Numbered from the stretch's first letter, positions 41,672 through 51,884 are shown. The stretch: 64,000 nucleotides of DNA from Saprospiraceae bacterium (GCA_021739645.1 JAIPBL010000004.1:62001-126000), one strand, 5' to 3'. Notes: a model not told the origin generated them from the sequence alone. Numbers and translations are program-made.

Positions 41672-42322
41672 TTCGATTTTTGCGAGAACAGTTTCGCCAT
41701 CAATGACTATTTGTCCAGTGGAAACGGTTGGTTTGGTGACCTCGGGCAAAATTAGACCGACTTGGCTGCCCAATTTTATCAACCCAATCACCTCCCCTGC
41801 TACAACGTCCTGTTGGGGTTCCACAAAATCCTCAATTCTCCTGGCTACAAGGCCAGCAACTTGAATTACCTTGTAACGTAGGCCAGCTTTTGTTTCAAAC
41901 AGCAGGTCGTTGCGCTCATTTTCAAGGCGCAGCCCAAAGCGATTGGTTTGAATCAACGCATTGTTGAAGCGGCCATGGACGTAGTTGTTTTGCAAAAAAC
42001 GCCCGTCCATTGGTGCTCGCTGGTAATGAACGTTCGTCACGTCCATCTCGATAGCAATAAGCCAGCCGCTGGAATCAACGTCGGAGGTCATTACCTGAAC
42101 TACGCCTGCGTCCTTCTCCCAAGCCAGCGAATCGGAAGTCCAATGCAGCACGGCCACCACTTCGCCATTGGCGGGGCTGACAAATGCTGAACTGTCAATC
42201 GGTGTATTACGGATAGGAAGCCGAAGGAACCAAAATTGGTAGTAGGCAATCAGGACCATAACCAGAATCCCGGTGGCGAGAAACAGTTTGGTCAACAGTT
42301 TTTTTGAATTTATTTTCTTCAT
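41669..42322 (-). CDS. phosphatidylserine decarboxylase family-like protein (short form)
   Basis: FVSPANGEVVAV, MDVTNVHYQRAPMDG, VIGLIKLGSQVGLILPE correspond to Psd motifs SPADGxV, NVHxxRAP, (F/L)GSxV. Confidence 0.75.
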   Translation of the reverse strand: MKKINSKKLLTKLFLATGILVMVLIAYYQFWFLRLPIRNTPIDSSAFVSPANGEVVAVLHWTSDSLAWEKDAGVVQVMTSDVDSSGWLIAIEMDVTNVHYQRAPMDGRFLQNNYVHGRFNNALIQTNRFGLRLENERNDLLFETKAGLRYKVIQVAGLVARRIEDFVEPQQDVVAGEVIGLIKLGSQVGLILPEVTKPTVSTGQIVIDGETVLAKIE

Positions 42323-42414
42323 TTTAATGTTTGAAAACGCTGTGCTGCAAAGAAAACCAGGTTACTTGGAACCAATCCAATCTGCGAGGTTTTATTAAAA
42401 AAACATTGAAGCAC

Positions 42415-42444
42415 TTTGAAAAACTAAAAAAGCCAATATCTTTG
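42415..42444 (+). promoter_or_regulatory. Bacteroidota sigma-ABfr-type promoter for tRNA-Phe
   Basis: TTTG (42415-42418), 18-nt spacer, TATCTTTG (42437-42444). Confidence 0.65.
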
Positions 42445-42479
42445 CGCTCGCTTTCAGCAAAAGGTTGAAAGATTGGCCA

Positions 42480-42552
42480 GGTGCGGTAGCTCAGTCGGTA
42501 GAGCAATGGACTGAAAATCCATGTGTCGGGGGTTCAAATCCCTCTCGCACCA
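42480..42552 (+). tRNA. tRNA-Phe (anticodon GAA)
   Basis: GGTGCGG/TCGCACC acceptor stem, GCTC..GAGC D-stem, ATGGA-CTGAAAA-TCCAT anticodon arm, GGGGG-TTCAAAT-CCCTC T-arm, discriminator A; CCA not encoded. Confidence 0.96.
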
Positions 42553-42556
42553 CTTC

Positions 42557-42597
42557 AAAACCCCTTTTGAGTTCGCTCGGAAGGGGTTTACTTTTTT
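42557..42597 (+). terminator. tRNA-Phe terminator
   Basis: AAAACCCCTTT...GGAAGGGGTTTACTTTTTT. Confidence 0.75.
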
Positions 42598-42613
42598 ATC
42601 TGCTTTTCTTTTC

Positions 42614-43582
42614 TCAAGATTTTAAGCCGTTCAGAAAATCCACCGCTGTAAGCCGCTTCCGGCCTTGCAATTGCAGCTCCAGCAAATGGACAAAACCATC
42701 GGCAGTAGCTACTTTCAAGCGCTTTTTGCCATCGGTCACAAATTGGCCAATTGGAAAACTATGCGAAACCGCCTCTTTTTGAGTCCTGAAAACCTTCAGC
42801 TCAACACCCTGTACCTTTTCCCAACTGCCCGGATGCCAGGGCGTTCCGTCTTCGAGTGTGAGCGGCATGGCCACTATTTTCCAAGCGCCGGGAAAAGGAC
42901 TCAGCCCCCGCACAAAATTGTGGACTTCTGAGGCTGATTTCCCAAAATCAATCTCACAGGTCTCATGGAAAATCTTTGGGGCATGGCAGGCCTGAGCATC
43001 ATCTTGCTTCTGCAAAACATAATCCTCTTTCCCGATAGCCTGCACGGTTTTAAGTACCAAGCCAGCGCCAAGTTGCATCATCCGGTCGTGGACTTCCCCT
43101 GCCGTTTCATCCTCGCCGATGGGCATTTTTTCCTGAAAAAGCAGGTCGCCCGTGTCAATTTCATGGCGCAGAAAAAAAGTAGTGACGCCAGTTTCCTGCT
43201 CTCCGTTGATGATCGCCCAGTTGATGGGCGCAGCGCCCCGATACTTCGGCAGCAGCGAACCGTGCAAGTTGAAAGTCCCGATTTTGGGCATTGTCCACAC
43301 CGCCTCCGGCAGCATACGGAACGCCACAACGACCTGTAAATCAGCTTGGTAGCTTCGCAATTGTTCCAAAAAATCCGGCGAACGGAGTTTCTCCGGTTGC
43401 AGCACGGGAATGCCACGGCTAACGGCACATTTTTTCACCGCCGACTCCAGCAGCGTCTTGCCACCCCGTCCGCCGAGCTTGTCGGTGGCCGTGATGACGG
43501 CCACAACATCGTAGCCATTGTCCAGTAAGATTTCGAGGGAAGGCACCGCAAAATCGGGCGTGCCCATGAAGATGATTTTCAT
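42614..43582 (-). CDS. fmt: methionyl-tRNA formyltransferase
   Basis: MKIIFMGTPDFAVPSLEILL, NLHGSLLPKYRGAAPINWAIINGEQETGVT. Confidence 0.97.
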   Translation of the reverse strand: MKIIFMGTPDFAVPSLEILLDNGYDVVAVITATDKLGGRGGKTLLESAVKKCAVSRGIPVLQPEKLRSPDFLEQLRSYQADLQVVVAFRMLPEAVWTMPKIGTFNLHGSLLPKYRGAAPINWAIINGEQETGVTTFFLRHEIDTGDLLFQEKMPIGEDETAGEVHDRMMQLGAGLVLKTVQAIGKEDYVLQKQDDAQACHAPKIFHETCEIDFGKSASEVHNFVRGLSPFPGAWKIVAMPLTLEDGTPWHPGSWEKVQGVELKVFRTQKEAVSHSFPIGQFVTDGKKRLKVATADGFVHLLELQLQGRKRLTAVDFLNGLKS

Positions 43583-43590
43583 GTTGACGA

Positions 43591-43950
43591 TTATTCCTTT
43601 TTCAAAAGCAGTTTTTCGGAAATGCCGCCCCTGTTCATGTCAAAAGCAAGTGAGTCGGCAGTCAGTTTGATGATTTTCACCATGATTTCTTGCTGGCCTT
43701 CGGCATGAGTGTAAAGCTTGTCGCCATCCACCCGAAAGCTGCCAGCTTCCTCCCTAGCTCCCAAAACGGCCTTGTAATTGTTGTCGGTAAACGTGAATTT
43801 CACGCCAGCCGCATCCCGTCCATCTGGCTTGTTTTCAACCGTCCACTGAACGCCCTGCCAGCTCCCTTGAAGCGCCTGCTGATAACCCAGGTCTTTGGCG
43901 CAGCCAGCTAGTAAAAGCAATCCGAGGGCAAAAATGTTTAGATATTTCAT
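43591..43950 (-). CDS. small lipoprotein (lipocalin-like), hypothetical
   Basis: Lipobox FALGLLLLAGCAKD; QGSWQGVQWTVENKPDG. Confidence 0.55.
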   Translation of the reverse strand: MKYLNIFALGLLLLAGCAKDLGYQQALQGSWQGVQWTVENKPDGRDAAGVKFTFTDNNYKAVLGAREEAGSFRVDGDKLYTHAEGQQEIMVKIIKLTADSLAFDMNRGGISEKLLLKKE

Positions 43951-44180
43951 TGGTGAAATAGTTTTGTAAAAATGAATTCAGCACTTGAAAATTCAATAAA
44001 GCAACATTAGCGCAATTCTAGCGAATCGAAGCAAATTGAGGCCAGTTTTCAAATTTTTACCAAAAAAAGACTTTGTTACGAAGGCTTGCGAAAACAAAAC
44101 CCTGATAAGTTCGCTTACAATGAGCCAATTTCTATTTCGCAATAAGACCTTTTTCCTTGCTTTAGCCTTTCTTTGTACCG

Positions 44181-46172
44181 ATGAAAAATCTGTTGATTCC
44201 AAGCCTGTTTCTATTGAATTTCTGGTCGGCCTTCGGCCAATGTGACCCTCATTTTGACCCGCCAAAAAGTAGCCGACCGACCAGCTACGTGATGGACGTG
44301 CAGTACGACCTACCCACGAAGTCGGTAAAGTCCACTGGGCAGGTGATTTTCAAAAACAATTCGCCAGTGCCGGTCACTGAACTCCAGTTTTACATGTACC
44401 TCAACTCGTTCAAAAACATGGGCAGCACCTTTCTCAAAGGCAGCGGCGGCAATATTTTTGACCAAAATATCGGGAGCCGAGGCGCAGATACTTGGGGCTG
44501 GATTCGGGTAGATGATATTGCGGAGCAAAACGGTGCAAACCTCACGCAATCAATGCGCTATATCCAATTGGATGACGGGAACGCTGAGGACCAATCTGTA
44601 CTTTCCGTGACGCTCCAACGGCCAGTACAGCCTGGTGAGACCGCCGTTTTTGATCTAAAATTTTCAGCGAAACTGCCAAAGCTCATCGCTCGTGCTGGGT
44701 GGAGCAAGGACGACTATGCCCTCTGGGTGCATTGGTTCCCGCAGTTGGGCGTTTGGGAAGAAAGCCCAGCGGGCGACTGGCGGTGGAACTGCCACCAGTT
44801 CTTCCGAACTACAGAGTTTTTCGGCGATTTCGGCACCTACGAGGTGACCATCACTGCCCCTGACAAGCTCGTAATTGGCGCTTCCGGCTGCATGGTGAGC
44901 GAGGAAAAACTGGCCAACAACCTCGTCCGCCGCCGATACTTAGCGGAGGATGTAATTGATTTCGCTTGGGTGGCTTATCCTGGGTTCTTGGTTTTTGAGG
45001 ATAAATGGCAGCACGTGAACATCCGGTTGCTCATTCCCCCAGAGCACGCCATGCACTCCTACCGGTTCATCACCGCTGTAAAACAGTCACTGGAATACAT
45101 GACAGCGCATGTAGGCCCCTACCCTTTTTCCAGTATCACCATGGCCGACCCGCCGTTTCACGGACTGCGAAGCGGCATGATGGAGTACCCGACATTCATC
45201 ACGTTGGGTTCGTTTTACGGCTGGCCGAAAGGCATCCGCTCAGTGGAATCGTTGGCGGTTCATGAGTTTGTCCACCAGTATTTTATGATGATGCTGGCCA
45301 GTAACGAGAAGGAGGAAGCTTGGCTGGACGAGGGTTTTGTGACTTACTACGAAGACCGCATCATTGACCATTTTTATGGCAAAAAGACAGGTTACATTGA
45401 CTTTCTTGGTTACAAAATGGGGAACCAAGAGCTAAGCCGGAACGAGTACACTGGCATGAAAAACCAGAAGGAGGACTACGCAGACAAGCCCGGCTGGACC
45501 TTCGATGGGCGGCACAAAGGCATCGTTTATAGCAAAACCGCCACCATGCTCCAGACCCTGCAAGCCGTTTATGGCGACAAAGCGATGGATGAACTGATGC
45601 GCACCTATTTTGAGCGATGGAAGTTCAAGCACCCTCGGGGCAAGGACTTTTTTGAAGTGGCAAACGAATGGGCCGCCAAGTACCCAAGTAACCCATTTGG
45701 GACAAATTTGGATTGGCTCTTCAAGGGTGTCATTCAAGGTACAGATGTTTGCGACTACGCTGTTTCCGAGATATTCAATTTAGAAAATTACAGCCCCCAC
45801 GGTCTTTTTGATGATGGAAAAGGGAATTTCATTTTCAAAAAAGGCGAGCCCACGGGTGATTTTACCAACTCAGTAACACTTCACCGTTTGGGTGAATTGA
45901 TTTACCCGGTAGAAGTGGAAATCAGGTTTGAGGATGGTTCGGTAAAAATGGAAAATTGGGACGGACAACTGCGTACCAAGATTTTCAGCTACCAAACCAA
46001 ATCAAAAATCGAGTCCGTACACATTGACCCCCAGCAGAAAATCACGCTAGATATTGACCTGAACAACAACAGTATTTCGGTAAAACCGAAGGATTCGGTG
46101 CTGTGGAAATTCACGTTGAAGGCAGTATTCTGGATGCAAAATTTGATGCAGACCGTAAGTTTTTTGGTGTAG
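44181..46172 (+). CDS. M1 family metallopeptidase (aminopeptidase N-like)
   Basis: AVHEFVHQYFMMMLASNEKEEAWLDEGFVTYYED (HEXXH-18aa-E); preceding GMMEYPTF. Confidence 0.9.
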   Translation: MKNLLIPSLFLLNFWSAFGQCDPHFDPPKSSRPTSYVMDVQYDLPTKSVKSTGQVIFKNNSPVPVTELQFYMYLNSFKNMGSTFLKGSGGNIFDQNIGSRGADTWGWIRVDDIAEQNGANLTQSMRYIQLDDGNAEDQSVLSVTLQRPVQPGETAVFDLKFSAKLPKLIARAGWSKDDYALWVHWFPQLGVWEESPAGDWRWNCHQFFRTTEFFGDFGTYEVTITAPDKLVIGASGCMVSEEKLANNLVRRRYLAEDVIDFAWVAYPGFLVFEDKWQHVNIRLLIPPEHAMHSYRFITAVKQSLEYMTAHVGPYPFSSITMADPPFHGLRSGMMEYPTFITLGSFYGWPKGIRSVESLAVHEFVHQYFMMMLASNEKEEAWLDEGFVTYYEDRIIDHFYGKKTGYIDFLGYKMGNQELSRNEYTGMKNQKEDYADKPGWTFDGRHKGIVYSKTATMLQTLQAVYGDKAMDELMRTYFERWKFKHPRGKDFFEVANEWAAKYPSNPFGTNLDWLFKGVIQGTDVCDYAVSEIFNLENYSPHGLFDDGKGNFIFKKGEPTGDFTNSVTLHRLGELIYPVEVEIRFEDGSVKMENWDGQLRTKIFSYQTKSKIESVHIDPQQKITLDIDLNNNSISVKPKDSVLWKFTLKAVFWMQNLMQTVSFLV

Positions 46173-46176
46173 GAAC

Positions 46177-47076
46177 ATGGAGCAAACAACAATGAAAAAC
46201 AACTTAAGAATAGCCTTCATTTCAGGGTTTCGCCATTGGAGAATCGTGCTGTTGGTCTATCTGCTGCAACTGCTGCTGGCCATCCCACTGGCCATGCAAG
46301 TCTGGCACGTACTGGAGGCCAGCATCGGCAGCTCACTGGAAATCAACAAGTTGTTGCCCGGATACGACCACACCGTCATCTCCGACTTCCTGAAAGTGCA
46401 TGGCGGAAGCATCACGCCGCTCATCGGGCAACTACGGTGGGCGCTGGTAGTTTGGGCGTTGGCCAGTGTGTTCATCAATGGCGGGGTGTTGGCAACATTG
46501 GTCAAAAAAACGCCTACTTGGCTGGCCTTCTGGACGGAGGGAGCCACCTATTTTGGCAAGTTTTTGAAAATAGCGGTCGTCTTTTTTGTGCTTTTCCTGA
46601 TATGGACTGGCGCCACTCTCCTACCCTTTCTCGCCAATCTGCAGATGAACCTCGAATCGATGGCCTCTGAAAAAACGGTGTTGGGCTATGCGTTTGTGCT
46701 ACTGGTTGGTTGGTTTATCGGGTTAATTTACCTTAACAATTCGGCCATCATTGCAAAAACGGCCATCATTGAAGAGGGTATGAGCACTTTTCAGGGCATC
46801 AAAAAAGGATTGATTTTCAACTTCCGGCATTTTTTCAAAACGGCTGGTATCTTCTTGATTTTCAGTGCTTTACAATTGTTGTCCTTGGCGCTTTACTGGT
46901 GGCTGGAGGGGAAATCTGGGATGGTGACAGCGGGACTGGTGGTGGTGTTTTTTTTGGTGCAACAGGGGTTGGTTTTGGTGCGAGTGATGGGGAGGGTGAT
47001 GGTGATGGCGGGTATTTCAATTTTCTACACCACCGGCCAAACCGTCAACCCAATCAACAGCCCACAACAAACATAA
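46177..47076 (+). CDS. multi-pass membrane protein, hypothetical
   Basis: 299 aa, ~6 hydrophobic segments; starts 4 nt after the M1 peptidase stop; 3' end overlaps the nuoN 3' end by 52 nt on the opposite strand. Confidence 0.65.
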   Translation: MEQTTMKNNLRIAFISGFRHWRIVLLVYLLQLLLAIPLAMQVWHVLEASIGSSLEINKLLPGYDHTVISDFLKVHGGSITPLIGQLRWALVVWALASVFINGGVLATLVKKTPTWLAFWTEGATYFGKFLKIAVVFFVLFLIWTGATLLPFLANLQMNLESMASEKTVLGYAFVLLVGWFIGLIYLNNSAIIAKTAIIEEGMSTFQGIKKGLIFNFRHFFKTAGIFLIFSALQLLSLALYWWLEGKSGMVTAGLVVVFFLVQQGLVLVRVMGRVMVMAGISIFYTTGQTVNPINSPQQT

Positions 47077-48374
47077 AGGAACACCTTGTCCGCCAAATGT
47101 AAGGGTCGGTCAGGAGCAGTTTCTGATGGCTCGAACATCACGATGATGATTTTGAAATAATAGTAAATGGCCAACAACGAGGCCAAGATACCCACCACCA
47201 CCAGCCAGCCTTGACCTGCTGCTGAAGCAGCAGCTAACACCCGGTATTTTGCGATAAAACCCGCCAGCGGCGGGATTCCTGCCATGGAAAGCATGGCCAT
47301 GATGACGGCCACTGCTGCCAGTTGATTGGTGTGCAACAAGCCTTTAAAGTCCTGAATATCAGCCACTTCGTTGCGCAAATACCACAGCACCCTGAAGGCC
47401 GTGAGGCTGGCAATACCGTACACCAAGGCGTAGTAAGCCAACAGGTTCTCAGCGCCTTTATCTTGGCAGAAAATGCCCATCAGCATGAAACCAGTGTGCG
47501 AAATACTTGAATAAGCCATTAGGCGCTTCACGTTTTTTTGCGAAGCAGCCACAAAATTGGCGAACATGAGCGTCAGGAAACAAAGGCCATACACCGCCCA
47601 AGCCACCGTTTGCGGAATCGCCCCCTGAAAGGCTTGGAAAAACTTCAACAAGGCAGCAAATGCAGCCACTTTCACCACCGTAACCATGTAGGCAGTGACT
47701 GGCGTGGGTGAACCTTCGTAAACATCAGGAGCCCAAAAATGAAAAGGTGCTGCCGCTACTTTGAAGGCGAATGCCGCCACAGTCAGCACGAACCCAACCT
47801 GCAATAATGCTTGGTTTTCTCCAGTCAAGTTGGCCGTTTTTGCGCTGATTTCACCCAAATCAAAAGTGCCAGTTGCACCATAAAGCAGGGCGATGCCGAG
47901 TAAAAGGAAACAAGAAGAAAACGCTCCCAGCAGGAAATATTTAAAGGATGCTTCGTTGCCTTTTACGTCGGTTTTGTTGCTGCCTGCCAGTACATAAATG
48001 GGGATGGACAGGATTTCGACGCCCAGAAAAAGCATGGCCAAATTGGTGTAGGAAACCATGCAGGCCGCTCCGGCAAAGGAGAACATGGCCAGTGCAAAAT
48101 AGTCCGTGGTGGTTTTTTCATCCTCAAAAAACCGACGAAAACCCCAGAGCCACAAGATGCCCAAGCCACACAGCACCATCAAGAATTTGCTGGAAAATGG
48201 GTTGAGTTCAGCCATGCCGTACACCGATTCTACCGTATCCAAATGCGTATAACTGAGTAGCATAACAGCCAACATCGCCACGATGGCCATCGGCAACAGC
48301 ATTTTCCGAAGGTTCAAAAACTCGGAAACGAGGGCTGCGACGCCCGTTAGGGAAAGTATGATTATTTCGGTCAT
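47025..48374 (-). CDS. nuoN: NADH-quinone oxidoreductase subunit N
   Basis: Multi-TM; LAMLFLGVEILSIPIYVLAG, HFWAPDVYEGSPTPVTAYM, YSSISHTGFMLMG; gene order. Confidence 0.95.
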   Translation of the reverse strand: MTEIIILSLTGVAALVSEFLNLRKMLLPMAIVAMLAVMLLSYTHLDTVESVYGMAELNPFSSKFLMVLCGLGILWLWGFRRFFEDEKTTTDYFALAMFSFAGAACMVSYTNLAMLFLGVEILSIPIYVLAGSNKTDVKGNEASFKYFLLGAFSSCFLLLGIALLYGATGTFDLGEISAKTANLTGENQALLQVGFVLTVAAFAFKVAAAPFHFWAPDVYEGSPTPVTAYMVTVVKVAAFAALLKFFQAFQGAIPQTVAWAVYGLCFLTLMFANFVAASQKNVKRLMAYSSISHTGFMLMGIFCQDKGAENLLAYYALVYGIASLTAFRVLWYLRNEVADIQDFKGLLHTNQLAAVAVIMAMLSMAGIPPLAGFIAKYRVLAAASAAGQGWLVVVGILASLLAIYYYFKIIIVMFEPSETAPDRPLHLADKVFLYVCCGLLIGLTVWPVV

Positions 48375-48375
48375 T

Positions 48376-49824
48376 TCAAAAGTTCAATCCTTGAATAAGC
48401 TCCATTACGGACTTCTCCGATATGCTCAAAACAGGCTTTGGGTAAACCCCCAAACCAACGATGAACACGCAGACTACCAGTAGGAGCAAGGTTTCTTGCC
48501 GGGTCTGTTTTTTATAGTTCAGTGCTTCGTCTTTCACCTCGCCGAGCATCATTTTTTGGAAAGAACGGAACATATAAACCACGCCAAGTACGATGCTCAA
48601 TCCGGCCAATGCACCTAAAACTTGGTTGTACTGAAAAAGCCCGATGATGAGCAAAAACTCGCCCACAAAACCATTGGTAAATGGCAAGGCAACTACGCTC
48701 AAAACGATGATGAGAAACATAAAACCAAGCAGCGGGTCAATGGAGCGGAGGCCACCGAGTTTGTCCATATCGGAAGTGCCGGTGCGGGTCACGATGATGT
48801 CATAGACGAAGAATAGCCCGACGGTGTTGATGCCGTGGCTCAACATCTCGACCAAACCGCCCTGCACACCCTGCACATTTGCCGAAAGCAAACCCGCCGA
48901 AATCAAGCCGACGTGGGCGATGGAAGCAAAAGCTATCAATCGCTTGTAATCCTTCTGAACGATGGAGATGAAAGAGGCGTACAAGATGCTCACCACGGAC
49001 AAACCAACCGCCCAAATACCGTACTCTGCTACACCTTGCGGCACGACGGGAATCAGCCAGCGGATAATGCCGTAAGTCGCCATTTTCAGCATGATGCCCG
49101 AGAGCAGCATAGCACCCGGTGTTGGGGCGATGTAGTAAGTTTCCGGTTGCCAGGTATGCAATGGGAAAATGGGCATTTTAATGGCAAATGCGAGGAAAAT
49201 TCCTGCAAAAACCAGCCCTTGTTCCGTCACAGGCAGGCTGCGGCCCGCTTCGTACATGGCTTGCAGCGCAAAGGTTTTATCTGGCGTATGCTGGTACAAA
49301 TAGATGAAGGCAAACAGCATGAACAAGCTGCCCACCATGGTGTAAAGGAAAAATTTCAGGGTGATGCGTTGGCGTCCTTCACCGCCCCATTTTAGACAAA
49401 TAAAGTAAATGGGGATAAGCGCTATTTCCCAAAAAATGTAAAACAAAAAGCCGTCGGCTGCGATGAAACTGCCTGCCATGGCAAAGTCCATCAGCATCAT
49501 CAGCGCATAAAGCACATGGCGGTCTGGGTAATCCCGATTGTAGGAGGCGTAGATGATCATCGGCATGACGATGGCCGAAAGGATGGTCAACATCAGGCTG
49601 ATGCCATCCAACATCAGGCTAAAACTGACGCCCAACTGCGGTATCCACGGCATGGAAAAGTAGATGGTCTCTTGTCTGGTTGTGTTGTAGGTGTACAGCA
49701 AAAACAGCACAAAAGCCCCATTCAGCAAGGAGCCGCCGAGGGCCACATGCTTGGCATTATTACCCGAGAAATAGGTAAGAACAGCCGTCAGCAAAGGAAT
49801 AAGAAGTAAGATTAAAAGCAGCAT
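48376..49824 (-). CDS. nuoM: NADH-quinone oxidoreductase subunit M
   Basis: FYIFWEIALIPIYFICLKWGG, FPLHTWQPETYYIAPTPGAMLLSGIMLKMATYGI, FASIAHVGLISAG. Confidence 0.96.
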   Translation of the reverse strand: MLLLILLLIPLLTAVLTYFSGNNAKHVALGGSLLNGAFVLFLLYTYNTTRQETIYFSMPWIPQLGVSFSLMLDGISLMLTILSAIVMPMIIYASYNRDYPDRHVLYALMMLMDFAMAGSFIAADGFLFYIFWEIALIPIYFICLKWGGEGRQRITLKFFLYTMVGSLFMLFAFIYLYQHTPDKTFALQAMYEAGRSLPVTEQGLVFAGIFLAFAIKMPIFPLHTWQPETYYIAPTPGAMLLSGIMLKMATYGIIRWLIPVVPQGVAEYGIWAVGLSVVSILYASFISIVQKDYKRLIAFASIAHVGLISAGLLSANVQGVQGGLVEMLSHGINTVGLFFVYDIIVTRTGTSDMDKLGGLRSIDPLLGFMFLIIVLSVVALPFTNGFVGEFLLIIGLFQYNQVLGALAGLSIVLGVVYMFRSFQKMMLGEVKDEALNYKKQTRQETLLLLVVCVFIVGLGVYPKPVLSISEKSVMELIQGLNF

Positions 49825-49826
49825 TT

Positions 49827-49900
49827 ATTTCTTGGTTGATAAAGGTTGATTAGGTTGATATAAAACTGATGATCAACCTGTTCCTTCCTTTTTTAACCCA
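49827..49900 (-). repeat. nuoL/nuoM junction, weak mirrored array
   Basis: Minus strand AGGTTGAT ... ATCAACCT AATCAACCT TTATCAACC. Confidence 0.45.
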
Positions 49901-51802
49901 TCAAATTAGTATAGCTATCATGGCCGCAACCGCCAAAACGAACACCACCACGTAGTGCTCCAGTTGACCGGATTGCAGCTTTCGCAATTGGCTACTGACT
50001 GCGGAAACACTCGTGCCCACGGAATTGACGAAAAAGTCAATCACCTTGTTTTCCACCACGTTTTCAAGCATCCCGGCAAACTTGTCGTTGGCTTGCACGA
50101 TATATTTTCTGTAAAATTCATCAATGAAAAAACGGCCAGCAATCAGTCGGGAAGCGCCGGTTAGTTCCTCCGTGTCCCTCACGGGGCGAACTCGTTTTTT
50201 GACATAAATCAAAAATGCGTAGTAGATAGCGCCGATAATCAACAGCGTTGTAATGGTCATTGTCAAAAGCTCGCTGGCCAAGCTTCCATGCAGCTCAAAA
50301 GTGCCCAACACGGGCGCTAGAAAAGTGTCAAAACTTTTGTGAATACCCACTGCATGTCCCACTGCATGAGGGATGCCTACCCAACCGCCAATGATGGACA
50401 TCACTGCTAACAAAACGAGCGGAATGGTCATCAAAGCCGGAGATTCATGCAGGTGTTGGCGTTGTTTTTCCGAGCCTCGGAACTCGCCAAAGAACGTCAG
50501 GAACAACACCCGGAACATGTAAAATGCGGTCATCAGCGAAACACCAAAACCGAGCACAAAAAATATCGGAGCAGACTCCATCGCAGAAGCGAGGATTTGG
50601 TCTTTGCTGAAAAAACCTGCCAAAGGTGGGATGCCAGAAATGGCCAAGCTGCCGATGAGGAACGTGTGATAGGTAATGGGCAAATGCCTCCGAAGCCCAC
50701 CCATCTTACGGATGTCTTGCTCGCCGCTCATGGCATGGATGACGCTACCGGAGCCGAGAAAAAGCAGTGCTTTGAAAAACGCATGGGTGACCACATGGAA
50801 AATAGCTGCCGTGTAAGCCCCCAATCCCAACGCCATGAACATAAGGCCCAATTGGCTGACGGTGGAATAGGCCAGCACTTTTTTAATATCAGTTTGCAAA
50901 AGGCCGATGGCTGCTCCGAGCAATGCCGTAGTTGTACCGATAATGGTCACCAGCATTGAAATATCAGGGGTCAGGGCAAAAAGCTCGTTGGTCCTAGCGA
51001 TGAGGTAAATGCCAGCCGTCACCATTGTAGCTGCATGGATGAGCGCCGAAACGGGTGTCGGGGCAGCCATCGCATCGGGCAGCCAGGTGAACAACGGGAT
51101 TTGGGCGCTCTTGCCCACTGCCGCAAGCACAAGGCAGCCCGCTATCAAGCTCAACAATCCAGGCGACAACTGCTGAAGCACAGGCAATTTATCCCCCATG
51201 AACAGCTCGTGGTACTCCAAACTGCCGACATTTACGAAGAGCAAACACATGGCCATCAAGAAGCCAAAGTCGCCAATCCGGTTCATCAAGAAGGCTTTTT
51301 TGGCGGCATCGTTGTTTTTCATGTCCTTGTGCCAAAAGCTGATAAGCATAAAGGAACAGAACCCCACACCTTCCCAGCCGATGAAAGTAATCAAGAAACT
51401 ATCGGCCATGACCAGCACCAACATGAAGAAAACAAACAGGTTGAGGTAGGCAAAAAATCGGCGAAAACCGTCGTCCTCCCACATATAACCCGCTGAGTAC
51501 ACATGAATTAGGAAGCCAACGCCTGTGATAAACATCAGGAAGACGGCGGTCAGCCTGTCCACCAGAAAATTGAAAAGTGAGCTGAAAGTGCCGCTGGAAA
51601 TCCATTCGTACACGTTTACCACTGCCATGTGCGGATTGTTGAGCTGGTCGTAGAAGATGATTGCAGCGCAGACAAACGACGTGAACACACCGAGGCAAGC
51701 CACCACGGCAGTCATGGTCTTGGACAGCCAACGGTTAAACGTGAGAATCACCAGGAAACTGATGAGCGGTGCGAAGGCGGCTATTTTTATGATTAAATCC
51801 AA
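49901..51802 (-). CDS. nuoL: NADH-quinone oxidoreductase subunit L
   Basis: FITFIGWEGVGFCSFMLISFW, PLFTWLPDAMAAPTPVSALIHAATMVTAG. The ORF-track N-terminus up to 51871 is translated repeat; an in-frame TTG at 51802 (LDLIIKIAAFAPL) is preferred. Confidence 0.93.
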   Translation of the reverse strand: MDLIIKIAAFAPLISFLVILTFNRWLSKTMTAVVACLGVFTSFVCAAIIFYDQLNNPHMAVVNVYEWISSGTFSSLFNFLVDRLTAVFLMFITGVGFLIHVYSAGYMWEDDGFRRFFAYLNLFVFFMLVLVMADSFLITFIGWEGVGFCSFMLISFWHKDMKNNDAAKKAFLMNRIGDFGFLMAMCLLFVNVGSLEYHELFMGDKLPVLQQLSPGLLSLIAGCLVLAAVGKSAQIPLFTWLPDAMAAPTPVSALIHAATMVTAGIYLIARTNELFALTPDISMLVTIIGTTTALLGAAIGLLQTDIKKVLAYSTVSQLGLMFMALGLGAYTAAIFHVVTHAFFKALLFLGSGSVIHAMSGEQDIRKMGGLRRHLPITYHTFLIGSLAISGIPPLAGFFSKDQILASAMESAPIFFVLGFGVSLMTAFYMFRVLFLTFFGEFRGSEKQRQHLHESPALMTIPLVLLAVMSIIGGWVGIPHAVGHAVGIHKSFDTFLAPVLGTFELHGSLASELLTMTITTLLIIGAIYYAFLIYVKKRVRPVRDTEELTGASRLIAGRFFIDEFYRKYIVQANDKFAGMLENVVENKVIDFFVNSVGTSVSAVSSQLRKLQSGQLEHYVVVFVLAVAAMIAILI

Positions 51803-51884
51803 AATGGAGATTGGTGATTGGAGATTGGTGATTGGTGACTGGCTTGGGCATCCCCAATCACCAGTCACCAATCACTAATCACCA
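51803..51884 (-). repeat. nuoK/nuoL junction mirrored heptad array
   Basis: Plus strand GATTGGT GATTGGA GATTGGT GATTGGT GACTGGC ... reverse-complement arm GATTAGT GATTGGT GACTGGT GATTGG; overlaps the nuoK TGA stop. Confidence 0.85.

Noticed and set aside
51803-51871. N-terminal extension MVTGDWGCPSQSPITNLQSPIS of nuoL in the ORF track
   Set aside because: Is translation of the repeat array; conserved NuoL sequence begins at LDLIIKIAAF. A similar artefact applies to nuoE (NLLNLLNLLN) and nuoB ([12 protein letters not shown]).
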